A DNA stretch of 64,000 nt from Ereboglobus sp. (GCA_029974595.1 JARKRC010000056.1:248001-312000); one strand, 5' to 3'; shown: positions 17,970-27,148, counted from the first letter of the stretch. Program-made: numbers and translations. The notes: generated by a model not told the origin, from the letters alone.

Positions 17970-19604
17970 ATGATACCGCTGCAAGAAATACAAACCGACG
18001 TGCTGGTGATTGGCGCCGGCATCGCCGGCTTGCGAGCCGGGCTGGCTGCACGGCGCGCCGGCGCGTCGGTGTTGATCGTCTCGAAAGGTCCCGCTGCATC
18101 ACCGGGTGTCATCGGATTCAACGCCCCCGTGGGGCCGGACGATTCGGCGCAGTCGTTTTTTGACGACACTTATAAAGGCGGGTTTGAAATCGCGAATCCT
18201 GGGCTTGTGCGGCTGCTCGTGGAAAACGCGGCGGCGGCGGCGGGTGGCATGGAGGCGCTCGGCGTCCGGTTCGACCGCGCGCCCGGCGGCGCGTTTCATT
18301 TGCAACGGGCGTTGGGCTGCACGCACCCGAGATTGTTGCATCAGGAAAACCGCACCGCTCGCGTCGGCATGGCCGTGCTGGGCCGCGCCCTCGCAAAAGG
18401 CGGCGCAGTCATGCGGCGCGGAGTGGCGGTGTCCGAGCTGCTCATCACGCCAAACGGCCCGGTCTGCGGCGCGATGGCGGTGGATTTGCGCGCGCGGGCA
18501 TTGTTGCTCATCCGCGCCGGGGCTGTCGTCCTCGCGAGCGGCGGCGGAGGAGGCATCTACGCAGGGGGCACTTACCCGGCGAGCCTGACGGGCGACGGTT
18601 ATGCGCTGGCGTTGCGCGCGGGCGCGGAGCTGGCGGACATGGAGTTTGTGCAGTTCGAGCCGTGCCATTGCATTTTTCCGAAACGCATCGGCCTGACCAC
18701 GACCTTGTTTGCCCACGGCGGGCAGTTGCGAAACGCGATGGACGAGCGCTTCGTGCTGAAAAAATATCCCGCGGGCGAAAGCGCGGCGCCAAAGGATGCG
18801 CTCGCGCGGCTGGTGGCCTTGGAAATCAGGGAAGGGCGGGGCACTCCGCACGGCGGCGTGTGGTGCGATCTCACCGACATCCCGGAAAAATTCATCAAGA
18901 AGGAGCACTCCGCTTATTACCGTCTGTTTTTGAAACACGGGATTGACCTGACGAAACAACGTTTCGAAGTCGGCCCGGCGCCGCACACATTCCTCGGCGG
19001 CGTGGCAATCGACACGCGTTGTGAAAGCACGGTGCCGGGGCTGTTTGCCGCGGGGGAAGTGACGGGCGGCATCCACGGCGCAAACCGTGTCGGCGGCAAT
19101 GCGGGCACGGAAATCCATGTGTTCGGCGCGATAGCAGGCGCAAGCGCCGCCGCGCACGCCAAAAAACGCCGGGCGCGCGCGCTGTCCGGCGCAGCGCGGG
19201 CCGCCAAAAAACAGGCCTCGATGCTCTCGGCGGACGCCCGCTCCCGGCATTGGGCGGCGCTCGCAAAAACCATTCGCGAACTGATGACGGACAAGGTCGG
19301 GGTGATCCGCGAGGAATCCGGGCTGCGCGAAGCCGTCACGAAATTGAGACAAATCAGCGACGAGGCCTTGGCGTTCGAGCCGCGATCGTTGGGGGATTTT
19401 TGCGGCCGGATCGAAATCCGCAACATGGCGCTGACCGGCATTTGTGTGGCTGAATCCGCGCTGCGCCGCCAGGAAAGCCGCGGCGTGCATTATCGCATTG
19501 ATTTTCCGGAGCAGGATGACGCGCGCTGGAAAAAAACAATCCGCCTGAGGCAGAAGCCCGGAGGGGCGCAGCTTTCGATGCGCGTGAAAGGAGCGAAGGC
19601 GTGA
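17970..19604 (+). CDS. FAD-dependent oxidoreductase, fumarate reductase/succinate dehydrogenase flavoprotein type
   Basis: A 544-aa protein with an N-terminal FAD Rossmann motif (VIGAGIAGLRAGLAARRAG, about 11-29). The capping and C-terminal FAD regions carry PHTFLGGVAIDTRC, VPGLFAAGEVTGGIHGANRVGGNAGTEI and VFGAIAGASA (about 345-395), the pattern of the SdhA/FrdA/NadB flavoprotein superfamily. No iron-sulfur or membrane subunit is encoded next to it, so it is probably a soluble two-electron dehydrogenase/reductase for a small acid. Its stop overlaps the GTG start of the AllH-like gene by 4 nt (GTGA), so the two are translationally coupled. Substrate unknown. Confidence 0.85.
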   Translation: MIPLQEIQTDVLVIGAGIAGLRAGLAARRAGASVLIVSKGPAASPGVIGFNAPVGPDDSAQSFFDDTYKGGFEIANPGLVRLLVENAAAAAGGMEALGVRFDRAPGGAFHLQRALGCTHPRLLHQENRTARVGMAVLGRALAKGGAVMRRGVAVSELLITPNGPVCGAMAVDLRARALLLIRAGAVVLASGGGGGIYAGGTYPASLTGDGYALALRAGAELADMEFVQFEPCHCIFPKRIGLTTTLFAHGGQLRNAMDERFVLKKYPAGESAAPKDALARLVALEIREGRGTPHGGVWCDLTDIPEKFIKKEHSAYYRLFLKHGIDLTKQRFEVGPAPHTFLGGVAIDTRCESTVPGLFAAGEVTGGIHGANRVGGNAGTEIHVFGAIAGASAAAHAKKRRARALSGAARAAKKQASMLSADARSRHWAALAKTIRELMTDKVGVIREESGLREAVTKLRQISDEALAFEPRSLGDFCGRIEIRNMALTGICVAESALRRQESRGVHYRIDFPEQDDARWKKTIRLRQKPGGAQLSMRVKGAKA

Positions 19605-20524
19605 CAGCGACGAGCGGACTTCATCTCGTCGTCCATGCAGGCGCCATGTCGCGGCTTGCCTCCGCCTCGGTCGCGCGGTCGGGCGCGGGCCGGGTGCACA
19701 GCGTTTTCCGGCGTTGCTTCAACCTGACAACGCCAGCCGGCGACTGGCTCACCGTGGCCATCGCGCCCTTTCCTCAAACGCCGGACGCCGTCATCGTGAA
19801 CGCGCGGGAGTTCGCGTCTTTTCCCTCGCCCCGCGTGGAGCCGGGCATGCAGGTCGTGATTGCGCGGGATGCCATTTGGATTCCTGACGCGGGTTTTGCC
19901 GTCGCGCTCGCGGGAGCGGTTGTTTTCGACACGCGGCGCGAACCGGTGGCGCGCATTCGCGGCGCGGAAGCTGCGGCGCGTGTCGCGCGCAATCTCGCGC
20001 TGGCGCAAGAGATCATCCGTCGCGAAGGGCGTGTGTGCGATGCGCCGGAGTTTTTGCGACGCGCCGAACCCGCCGTGAGCGCGCTGTGCGACGCCATCCG
20101 GTTCAATGACGCCGCCGTCATGCGCGAGCAATGCGCGCGCCTCCTCGGGCTTGGCATCGGGCTGACGCCGTCCGGCGACGATATTTTGTGCGGCATCGCA
20201 GCGGGTTTGTTTCTCGGCGGCGCGGCTGGCGGCGGAAATCATTTCCTGCCCGTGTTGCGGGAGTTGTTGCGCGACGGCGCGCGCACGACCGATGTGAGCG
20301 CCCGCTCGCTCCGCCTCTGCGCGGACGGGGAAATCAACGACATCGTTTGCGAGACGGCGCGGGCGATTCTGCTCGAAGGAGGCGCCGCGGCAAGGCGCGC
20401 GCTATCCGTTTTGCTCGCGCAGGGCGGCACATCGGGAGCCGAGACGGCGCAAGGATTGTGCGCCGGCCTGCAAATCGCGGAGAGACTTTTCGAAAATCCA
20501 AAACGCGTGGGTATTTTATGCTGA
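19601..20524 (+). CDS. DUF2877 / AllH (YlbF)-family protein, carbamoyltransferase-like subunit
   Basis: A 307-aa protein starting at GTG 19601, with a good ribosome-binding site (AAAGGAG) 7-13 nt upstream. The signature is LLGLGIGLTPSGDDILCGIAAGLFLGG (about 180-207), diagnostic of DUF2877. In E. coli the family member YlbF/AllH works with FdrA/AllF and YlbE/AllG, a trio assigned oxamate carbamoyltransferase activity. All three are adjacent here. The stop overlaps the AllF-like start by 7 nt. What the complex acts on in this operon is unknown. Confidence 0.85.
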   Translation: MTATSGLHLVVHAGAMSRLASASVARSGAGRVHSVFRRCFNLTTPAGDWLTVAIAPFPQTPDAVIVNAREFASFPSPRVEPGMQVVIARDAIWIPDAGFAVALAGAVVFDTRREPVARIRGAEAAARVARNLALAQEIIRREGRVCDAPEFLRRAEPAVSALCDAIRFNDAAVMREQCARLLGLGIGLTPSGDDILCGIAAGLFLGGAAGGGNHFLPVLRELLRDGARTTDVSARSLRLCADGEINDIVCETARAILLEGGAAARRALSVLLAQGGTSGAETAQGLCAGLQIAERLFENPKRVGILC

Positions 20525-22089
20525 TTAAATGTATCATCCGAACAAACGAGTATCATGACTCTGTCTTCCTGATGGGCGTCGCCCGTCAGGCCGGACAGAT
20601 TCCGGGGGTGCGGCGCGCAGCGCTTGGCATGGGGACGGCCATGAACAAAGGCCTGCTCAAGGACATGGAGCTGTTCGAGGAGTCCGCGGATGCCGCGAGT
20701 CCGAACGACCTGATAATCGCGCTGCGTGTCGCCGATGAAAACACGCTCGCCGCCGCGCAAGCCGAGGTCGAGCGTCTGCTGAAGGAAAAATACGCCGCGA
20801 AATCGGGCGGAGGCGGCTTTCAATGCGGCGCGCCCGCGCACCGCACCATCGCGGCGGCCTGCGCAAAGGAGCCGGGATTGAACCTGGCCTTGATTTCGCT
20901 GCCGGGCGAATACGCCGTCGCCGAGGCCGCCAAGGCGCTCTCCCAAGGGCTGAATGTTTACATGTTCAGCGACGATATTTCATACGCCGACGAGGTCATG
21001 CTCAAGCAGCTCGCGCGCGAAAAAAATCTGCTGATGATGGGACCAGGTTGCGGCGTCGCGTTTGTGCAGCAAGTCGCCATCGGCCTCGCGAGCAAAGTGA
21101 ACCCCGGAGCGATTGGATTGATCGCGGCGTCCGGCAGCGGCTTGCAGGAAACAATGGTGCAAATCGACCGTCTCGGCGAAGGCGTTTCGCACGCGATCGG
21201 GACCGGCGGACGCGATTTGCGCGACGAGGTCGGCGGGCTTGCGACATTGCAGGCGCTGGATTTGCTCGAAGCTGATGCGCAGACGAAGGTGATCGTGCTG
21301 ATTTCCAAGCCGCCCGGCGCAAAAACCGCCGCCGCCGTGCTGGAGCGCGTGCGCGTTTGCAGGAAGCCGGTTGTTGTCAATTTCATCGGAGGCACCCCGG
21401 AATCCGTCACCGCGGCGGGCGCTCATTTTGCGGCGACATTCGGCGAGACGGCGGAGCGCGCCGTGTGCCTCGCGCGGGGTGAGGCGTTCAAACCGCGCGA
21501 CACGGACGCGGACCTTCGCGAAATCGTGGAGCGCGAGACCGCCGCCCACGCCGCCGGACAGCGTTATTTGCGCGGCATTTTTTGCGGCGGCACGCTGGCG
21601 GAAGAGGCGATGATGGTCATGCGTCCGCTGCTGTCTGAAATCCATTCGAACACGGGGCTTCTGCCCGAGTTCACGCTCAAGGATGTTCGCGTCAGCGAAA
21701 AGCACACCATCATCGACATCGGCACCGAGGATTTCACGCGCGGACGCCCGCACGCGGCGATTGATCCCGCGCCGCGCATCGAGCGTTTTGCCGCCGAGGC
21801 GGCTGACCCTTCGGTGGCCGTCATCCTCCTGGATTTTCTGCTCGGGTATGGCTGCCACGATGATCCCTGCGGCATCATGGCCGGGCCGATCGCCGGGGCC
21901 ATTGCGAATGCGAAAAAGAGCGGCCGCCGGCTGAGCGTGGTCGCGTCGATTTGCGGCACCGAACTGGATCCGCAGCGCGCCTCCGCGCAGCTCCGAAAAC
22001 TGCTCGATGCGGGCGTGATTGTGATGCCCGGAAACGCGCAGGCCGCGCAACTCGCGGGCATGATCGCCGCAGCCGCCCAAGCCGGATGA
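20518..22089 (+). CDS. FdrA/AllF-family protein (acyl-CoA-synthetase-like carbamoyltransferase subunit)
   Basis: The track's 652-aa ORF begins inside the preceding gene. ATG 20518 (MLIKCIIRTNEYHDSVFLMG) gives 523 aa and matches the FdrA N-terminus. The middle has succinyl-CoA-synthetase-alpha-like motifs: MMGPGCGVAF (about 170), GAIGLIAASGSGLQETM and SHAIGTGGRDL. The C-terminal half has CGGTLAEEAM and LLDFLLGYGCHDDPCG. In the E. coli trio FdrA is the large core subunit. It overlaps the previous gene by 7 nt and is 19 nt before the AllG-like gene, so stoichiometric expression is likely. No carbamate kinase gene, the usual partner in allantoin clusters, is nearby. Confidence 0.88.
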   Translation: MLIKCIIRTNEYHDSVFLMGVARQAGQIPGVRRAALGMGTAMNKGLLKDMELFEESADAASPNDLIIALRVADENTLAAAQAEVERLLKEKYAAKSGGGGFQCGAPAHRTIAAACAKEPGLNLALISLPGEYAVAEAAKALSQGLNVYMFSDDISYADEVMLKQLAREKNLLMMGPGCGVAFVQQVAIGLASKVNPGAIGLIAASGSGLQETMVQIDRLGEGVSHAIGTGGRDLRDEVGGLATLQALDLLEADAQTKVIVLISKPPGAKTAAAVLERVRVCRKPVVVNFIGGTPESVTAAGAHFAATFGETAERAVCLARGEAFKPRDTDADLREIVERETAAHAAGQRYLRGIFCGGTLAEEAMMVMRPLLSEIHSNTGLLPEFTLKDVRVSEKHTIIDIGTEDFTRGRPHAAIDPAPRIERFAAEAADPSVAVILLDFLLGYGCHDDPCGIMAGPIAGAIANAKKSGRRLSVVASICGTELDPQRASAQLRKLLDAGVIVMPGNAQAAQLAGMIAAAAQAG

Positions 22090-22108
22090 AAACGAAAGCA
22101 ATTCTGAA

Positions 22109-23548
22109 ATGACCACGAATCCAACCATTCCCCTGACCACGCCGGTAAAGGCGGTGAACATAGGCGCGGAATTGTTTGCCGACGCGCTGAGGACGCAAGG
22201 TGTCGAGGCGATCCAGTTGCAATGGCAGCCGCCGCCAGCCGCACTGGCCGAATTCCAAGGCTCACTCGCAAAAATGCGCGCCGGAAAATCCGCGCAACGC
22301 ATCGCCGCCGCCAACGGGCGCGCCATCGCCGCGTTGAACGCCGCCGATCCCTGGTGGATCGACATGAAGCCGGCCATCGAGGTCGTGCCCGGCTTGAAAA
22401 GGAACATGATCCTGAAATCCGGCCCGCCGCTGCCTTGGGAGAAATCATGTCCCACGCAGCAAAACGGCGTCATCAACGGCATTTTGCATGAGGGACTGGC
22501 GGACACGCCCGAAGCCGCCGTTGAGTTGATTCGCCAGGGCAAGGTCGAGGTCGCGTCGGCCAATGACTATGCGATTGTCGGCCCCGGCGCGGGCATTCTC
22601 ACGCCGTCGATGATCGTGAATGTCGTCGAAGACCGGGCCACCGGCAAACGCGGGTTCTGCGCGCCGTTTGAAGGCCCGAATCAGGGCGGCCTTTGCGGCT
22701 GGGGAACCTACAGCCCGGAAATCCGCCGCTTCCTGCTTGAACTGAACGACACCATCGGCCCGTTGCTCTCGCGCATCCTGCGCGCCGAGGGCGGCATCGC
22801 CGTGCGCCAGATCATCACGCGCGGCGTCGAGATGGGCGACGAAACACACACGCGCCAGGACGCCGAGGGGCTCATTCTCATCAACCGACTTTTGTTCCTG
22901 CTCATGAAACACGAGCCGTCGCCAAGCGCGGCGCGGGATGCCTGCGTCGATTTTTTGGAAAAGACAGAGCGCTTTTTCCATCCCATCGGCATGGCGTCCG
23001 CCATGTCCGTGACGCAGTCGCTGAAGAACATCGAGGATTCCACGATCGTGACAACCCTGTGCGGCAACGGCGTGGAATACGGGATAAAAGTCAGCGCGCT
23101 GGGAGACCAATGGTTCACCGCGCCCTCGCCGCAACTGACGGGGATGTATCTCGCATCGGACGCGAAGGCCGGCGACACGCTGCCTTGGATAGGCGACAGC
23201 TCGGTGCTGGAGGCCGTCGGCTTGGGCGGTTTCGCCGCCGCCGCCTCGCCCGCCGTCGCGCGACTCCTCGGGCGCACTTTCGGCGATGCCGTCGCGCAAT
23301 CGCGCGAACTTGCCGAAATCTGCCTGACGGCAAATCGAAACTTCCTCGTGCCCGCGCTCGATTACAACGGTTCCCCGACCGGCATCGACATTCTGAAAGT
23401 GCTCGAAACGGGCATCCTCCCCGCGATTCACGGCGGAATGATTTCCAAGACGGGGCTGCGCGTGGGCGCCGGCGTGGCGCGCGTGCCGCTGGCCTGCTTC
23501 AGCGGCGCCTTCAAAACGTATCTCAACCAACTGTTCAAAATCCAATGA
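22109..23548 (+). CDS. DUF1116 / AllG (YlbE)-family protein, carbamoyltransferase-like subunit
   Basis: A 479-aa protein of the DUF1116 family: VKAVNIGAELFADALRTQGVEAIQLQWQPP at the start, then NGVINGILHEGLADTPEAA, APFEGPNQGGLCGWGTY, and MASAMSVTQSLKNIEDSTIVTTLCGNG. In E. coli YlbE/AllG is the third component of oxamate carbamoyltransferase. The last bases overlap the SDR start by 4 nt (ATGA), so the complex genes and the sugar-acid enzymes form one transcription unit. The substrate in this organism cannot be read from sequence. Confidence 0.88.
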   Translation: MTTNPTIPLTTPVKAVNIGAELFADALRTQGVEAIQLQWQPPPAALAEFQGSLAKMRAGKSAQRIAAANGRAIAALNAADPWWIDMKPAIEVVPGLKRNMILKSGPPLPWEKSCPTQQNGVINGILHEGLADTPEAAVELIRQGKVEVASANDYAIVGPGAGILTPSMIVNVVEDRATGKRGFCAPFEGPNQGGLCGWGTYSPEIRRFLLELNDTIGPLLSRILRAEGGIAVRQIITRGVEMGDETHTRQDAEGLILINRLLFLLMKHEPSPSAARDACVDFLEKTERFFHPIGMASAMSVTQSLKNIEDSTIVTTLCGNGVEYGIKVSALGDQWFTAPSPQLTGMYLASDAKAGDTLPWIGDSSVLEAVGLGGFAAAASPAVARLLGRTFGDAVAQSRELAEICLTANRNFLVPALDYNGSPTGIDILKVLETGILPAIHGGMISKTGLRVGAGVARVPLACFSGAFKTYLNQLFKIQ

Positions 23549-24375
23549 AACCCATCAAAACAAACGCTTCAAAAACTCCTCGCAAACACGACAGCCTTGA
23601 CGGGCAAGTCGCCGTAATCACCGGCGGCGCGCAAGGCATCGGCGAAGGCATCGTGCTCGCGCTCGCCGCCGCCGGGGCGGACATCGCCTTCACCTACATG
23701 GGGGCCTCGTCGAAGAGCCGCGCAAAAGCGCGCCGCACCGCGGAGGCCGTCCGCCGCATCGGGCGCAAGGTTGTATTCGACATCGTGGACGCGACAAACG
23801 AAGAAGCCACGGAGATCTTCATGACGCGCGTCGTTTCCGAGCTCGGGCGCGTTGACGTGCTTGTCAACAACGTCGGCGGCGCGGGCACCGTGCCGGAGGG
23901 CGGCTTTGCGGCGCTGCCCCTCGATTACTGGCGGCAGCAATTCGACAAGAACTTTTTCAGCGCCGTCATGTATTCGCGGCTCGCGGTTCGCGACATGCTG
24001 CGGCGTCACGGCGGCTCGATCATCAACATCGGCTCCATTCACACCGCGAAGGTTTTTAATACGAAGTTCGTTCCCTACTCGTGCGCGAAGCAGGCGATGA
24101 ACCAGCTCACGCGCGACCTCGCCGTCGAGCTTGCCCCGCACAACATCCGCGTGAACTGCATCGCGCCGGGCCTCATCAAGACCGCGCTCACGAAGTGGCG
24201 TTATGACGCCGCGTGGTGGGCCGACGTCAACAAGCGCATTCCCATGAACCGCCCCGGATCGCCCGCTGAAATCGGGCAGGTCGCGCTTTTCCTTTCAACA
24301 CAAGAGTCGAGCTACCTCACCGGGCAAATCATCTATGTCGATGGCGGCGGCGCCGACGGCGGCTGGAAACTATAA
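23545..24375 (+). CDS. Short-chain dehydrogenase/reductase (SDR)
   Basis: The track's ORF runs back into the previous gene; ATG 23545 gives 276 aa. The NAD(P)-binding motif is TGGAQGIGEG (about 30-39). The NNVGG segment is in place of NNAG. The catalytic Ser sits in INIGSIHTAK and the YxxxK pair in VPYSCAKQAMNQ. C-terminal YLTGQIIYVDGGG is typical of classical SDRs. Next to a lactonase-like hydrolase and a sugar-acid dehydratase, oxidation of an aldose or a hydroxy-acid is the likely reaction. The exact sugar is unknown. It overlaps the AllG-like gene by 4 nt. Confidence 0.88.
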   Translation: MKPIKTNASKTPRKHDSLDGQVAVITGGAQGIGEGIVLALAAAGADIAFTYMGASSKSRAKARRTAEAVRRIGRKVVFDIVDATNEEATEIFMTRVVSELGRVDVLVNNVGGAGTVPEGGFAALPLDYWRQQFDKNFFSAVMYSRLAVRDMLRRHGGSIINIGSIHTAKVFNTKFVPYSCAKQAMNQLTRDLAVELAPHNIRVNCIAPGLIKTALTKWRYDAAWWADVNKRIPMNRPGSPAEIGQVALFLSTQESSYLTGQIIYVDGGGADGGWKL

Positions 24376-24390
24376 TAATTAAAAACGGGA

Positions 24391-25317
24391 ATGGCTTATA
24401 ATATGGAAATAGCCCGGGGCATACATTTGATAAAGTGTCCGTTGGATTCGCTGTGGACGGGCGTCTTCGTGCTCGCGAGGGAAAAACTCGTGATAATAGA
24501 CACGGCGTTCGACTGCTCGATAACGGACTTGGTGTATCCTTATATAAAGAAGCTGGGCCGCGATCCCGCCGATATCGACCTGGTCATAAACACGCATATC
24601 CATGGCGACCACATAGGCGGTAACGCGCGCTTGAAACGGGAGACGCGCGCCCGCTTTGCCGCCCACCGCCTTGCGCGCGAAAGGCTCGCGAATCCCTATT
24701 TCCATTTGAATAAAATCCGCAGCCGTTTCTCTCCGCTCGTTCCATTTCAGGAGATCAAATCGGGCCTGACACCACAGGAAATTGACGTGGATCTGGAGCA
24801 CGGCCAGGAGATCGACCTCGGCGATTCGAAGCTGCGCGTGCTGCACACGCCGGGCCATGCCGCCGAGGGAATCTGCTTGCACGACAGCGCGTCGGGCGTG
24901 CTGTTCACGGGCGACGCCCTGCAAGGGCGCGGCACGATGAGCACCGGCGTCGCGCTCTATTTCGATTACGACGATTACCTCCTTGCATTGAAACGCGCGG
25001 AGGCGGCGCTGGCGCAGGGCGGCGTCGGCATGATCGCCGCCTCGCATCCGTTTGATCCGATTTCCGGCCTCTTGCCGGCAAAGGAATGCGCCGGATATAT
25101 CGAACTCTGCCGGGACACGGTGGCCCGCTACGATCAAATCCTTCGCGAATACATGGCGGAGCATGAAGACACCCCCGACTTGCGCGAAGCCGTCCGGCGG
25201 TTGTTGCAACAGGCGGGAATAACCCGGACCCCGGGAGTTCCCGTGCTCGCATATCATACCGCCGCCGCCCACCTGGGCAAAATCGCCCCGTCAATAAAAT
25301 GGGGGGAACCCCTGTAA
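24391..25317 (+). CDS. Metallo-beta-lactamase-fold hydrolase
   Basis: A 308-aa protein with the dinuclear-metal motif NTHIHGDHIGG (about 69-79), then HTPGHAAEGICLH and LFTGDAL, and a late AASHPFDP His. These residues make a complete metal site, so the enzyme should be active. The fold covers lactonases, glyoxalase II and others. Sitting 15 nt after the SDR and 34 nt before the dehydratase, a sugar-lactonase step is the natural reading, but this is inference from context. No signal peptide, so cytoplasmic. Confidence 0.86.
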   Translation: MAYNMEIARGIHLIKCPLDSLWTGVFVLAREKLVIIDTAFDCSITDLVYPYIKKLGRDPADIDLVINTHIHGDHIGGNARLKRETRARFAAHRLARERLANPYFHLNKIRSRFSPLVPFQEIKSGLTPQEIDVDLEHGQEIDLGDSKLRVLHTPGHAAEGICLHDSASGVLFTGDALQGRGTMSTGVALYFDYDDYLLALKRAEAALAQGGVGMIAASHPFDPISGLLPAKECAGYIELCRDTVARYDQILREYMAEHEDTPDLREAVRRLLQQAGITRTPGVPVLAYHTAAAHLGKIAPSIKWGEPL

Positions 25318-25351
25318 ACCACAGCATTATATAAATTGGATCCGAAAGCAT

Positions 25352-27028
25352 ATGAATACGAAAAACACGAAAAAACTGCGCAGCAAATGGGAATTCGGGG
25401 TCGCCACGGTCAAGCGTGACGGCATTTTATACGGACTTGGTTATACCAAGGACGAGATTGACCGGCCGTATATCGCCGTCGTCAATTCCTGGAATGAATA
25501 TAATCCGGGGCATGTTCACCTGCGCGAAGTCGCCGAGCGCGTGAAACAGGGTATTCGCGAGGCAGGCGGGCTGCCTTTCGAGGTCGTGACCACGGGCTTG
25601 TGCGACGGCCTTGTATTGAAAGACCCGCGTTATATAGAATTGCCCAGCCGCAATCTCATCGCAGACGAGGTCGAGCTGAACATCGAGGCCAATTTGTTCG
25701 ACGGCATGGTGCTGTTGAGCACATGCGATTCGATTGTCCCCGGCCACCTCATGGCCGCCGCGCGCATCGGCATCCCGGCCGTGCTCGTGACGGGCGGCTA
25801 CATGCCCAATTGCATTTTCCGCGGGCGCGACATAGGCGTGACCGAGGTGTCAGACGCCATTGGAAAAGTCATGGAAGGCCGCATGCTGCGCTCCTGTTTC
25901 GACGAAATGGTGGGATGCGGCCACGCGGGGCAGGGCGCGTGCGGCGAGATGACAACCGCGAACAGCATGTGCTGCGCCGCCGAGGCCATGGGCATGACGC
26001 TGCCTGGAAACTCCACCACCGACGCCACCAGCAAGCGCCGCCTCTGGTCCATTGCGCACCAAGCGGGCCATCATATCATGCGCATGGTCAACGAGGGCAT
26101 CACAACGCGGGATCTCATCACCGAAAAATCCATCGAAAATGCCATCATCACGGACTTGGCGATCGGCGGCTCGACCAATCTCCTGCTGCACATCCCCGCC
26201 ATTGCCGCCGAGGCCGGATTGGATCGCGATTGGTGGAAGTTCTTCGATGAAGCCTCGCACCGCGTCCCGCTCCTCACGGGCATTTCGCCGAGCGGACCTT
26301 ATTATTTCAAGGACTTCGACGCGGCCGGCGGCATGCCCGGCTTGCTGCGGAAGTTGCTGCCGCTGATGCACGGGGATATTCCGACGGTGAACGGCAAGAC
26401 GCTTGCGGAAAACGTGTCCAGGGCCGCCGTGTATGACAAGGACGTGATCCGCGACCTGGATAATCCGGTGACCAAGGGCGCAGGCATCGCCGTGCTCTAT
26501 GGCAACATCGCGCCGGAAGGGGCGATTCTCAAAGCCGCGGCGGTCGCGCCCGAGCAGTATCACTTCGAAGGCGTCGCCAAGGTGTTTCACGACGTCGACG
26601 ACGCCGTTGTCGCGTTGCGCAAAAAGAAAATCGTTCCCGGCATGGCGGTCGTCATCCGGTATCTCGGCCCCAAAGGCCGCTTCGGCACGACGGCGTTTGC
26701 CTTCCAGAAGGAACTGGCGGGAATGACCATTGCCAAGCAGGTCGCGATTATAACCGACGGACGTTTCTCCGGCGGCACATCCGGCCTGAGCATCGGATAC
26801 GTCGCGCCCGAGGCCGCGATCGGCGGGCCGCTGAACGCAGTGCAGGATGGCGACCGGGTCATCATAGACATAGACAAACGCGCCATAAACATCGACGTGA
26901 GCGACGAGGAAATAAAACGCAGGCAGGCCGCCGTGACTTGGAAATTCGATGAAACCAAATACAGCCGTTTCCTGCGCCTTTTCACCCGCAACGTCACCTC
27001 CACCGCCAAGGGCGCCACTTGGATTTGA
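25352..27028 (+). CDS. IlvD/Edd-family dehydratase, probably a sugar-acid dehydratase
   Basis: A 558-aa protein of the Fe-S dehydratase family. Cluster and metal ligands are visible in TCDSIVPGHLMAA and GCGHAGQGACGEMTTANSM, and the C-terminal ITDGRFSGGTSGLSIGYVAPEA is the classic family motif. IlvD makes branched-chain 2-keto acids, while relatives dehydrate gluconate, arabinonate, xylonate or galactonate to 2-keto-3-deoxy acids. The linked KDG kinase and KDPG aldolase favour the sugar-acid role here. A true IlvD role is possible because ilvBN lie 11 kb away on the other strand, but the operon context argues against it. It is the last gene of the operon. Confidence 0.88.
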   Translation: MNTKNTKKLRSKWEFGVATVKRDGILYGLGYTKDEIDRPYIAVVNSWNEYNPGHVHLREVAERVKQGIREAGGLPFEVVTTGLCDGLVLKDPRYIELPSRNLIADEVELNIEANLFDGMVLLSTCDSIVPGHLMAAARIGIPAVLVTGGYMPNCIFRGRDIGVTEVSDAIGKVMEGRMLRSCFDEMVGCGHAGQGACGEMTTANSMCCAAEAMGMTLPGNSTTDATSKRRLWSIAHQAGHHIMRMVNEGITTRDLITEKSIENAIITDLAIGGSTNLLLHIPAIAAEAGLDRDWWKFFDEASHRVPLLTGISPSGPYYFKDFDAAGGMPGLLRKLLPLMHGDIPTVNGKTLAENVSRAAVYDKDVIRDLDNPVTKGAGIAVLYGNIAPEGAILKAAAVAPEQYHFEGVAKVFHDVDDAVVALRKKKIVPGMAVVIRYLGPKGRFGTTAFAFQKELAGMTIAKQVAIITDGRFSGGTSGLSIGYVAPEAAIGGPLNAVQDGDRVIIDIDKRAINIDVSDEEIKRRQAAVTWKFDETKYSRFLRLFTRNVTSTAKGATWI

Positions 27029-27078
27029 GCTCCAAGCCGCGGGCATGCAGACGCGGCAACCCGGTGGCAATCAGCCTG

Positions 27079-27148
27079 AAAGCGGCGATTGTTGGATTGA
27101 GCGGCGTCGACGAATTTCGCCGACGCCGTTCGACGCAATCGCCGCTTT
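27079..27148 (+). terminator. Long hairpin after the catabolic operon, probable terminator
   Basis: AAAGCGGCGATTG (27079-27091) pairs perfectly with CAATCGCCGCTTT (27136-27148), and an inner CGGCGTCG/CGACGCCG stem lies in the loop. The right arm runs into TTTTGCGTT. It is 50 nt after the dehydratase stop. It could be a rho-independent terminator or a palindromic repeat doing that job. The remaining ~310 nt before the sigma gene show no gene. Confidence 0.5.

Noticed and set aside
20980-22563. 527-aa minus-strand ORF opposite the FdrA and DUF1116 genes
   Set aside because: Covers parts of two coupled genes in the wrong strand and resembles no family.
25352-27028. Housekeeping dihydroxy-acid dehydratase IlvD for valine/isoleucine synthesis
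   Set aside because: Possible by family, but it is the last gene of a sugar-acid operon with KDG kinase and aldolase, and it is not linked to ilvBN.
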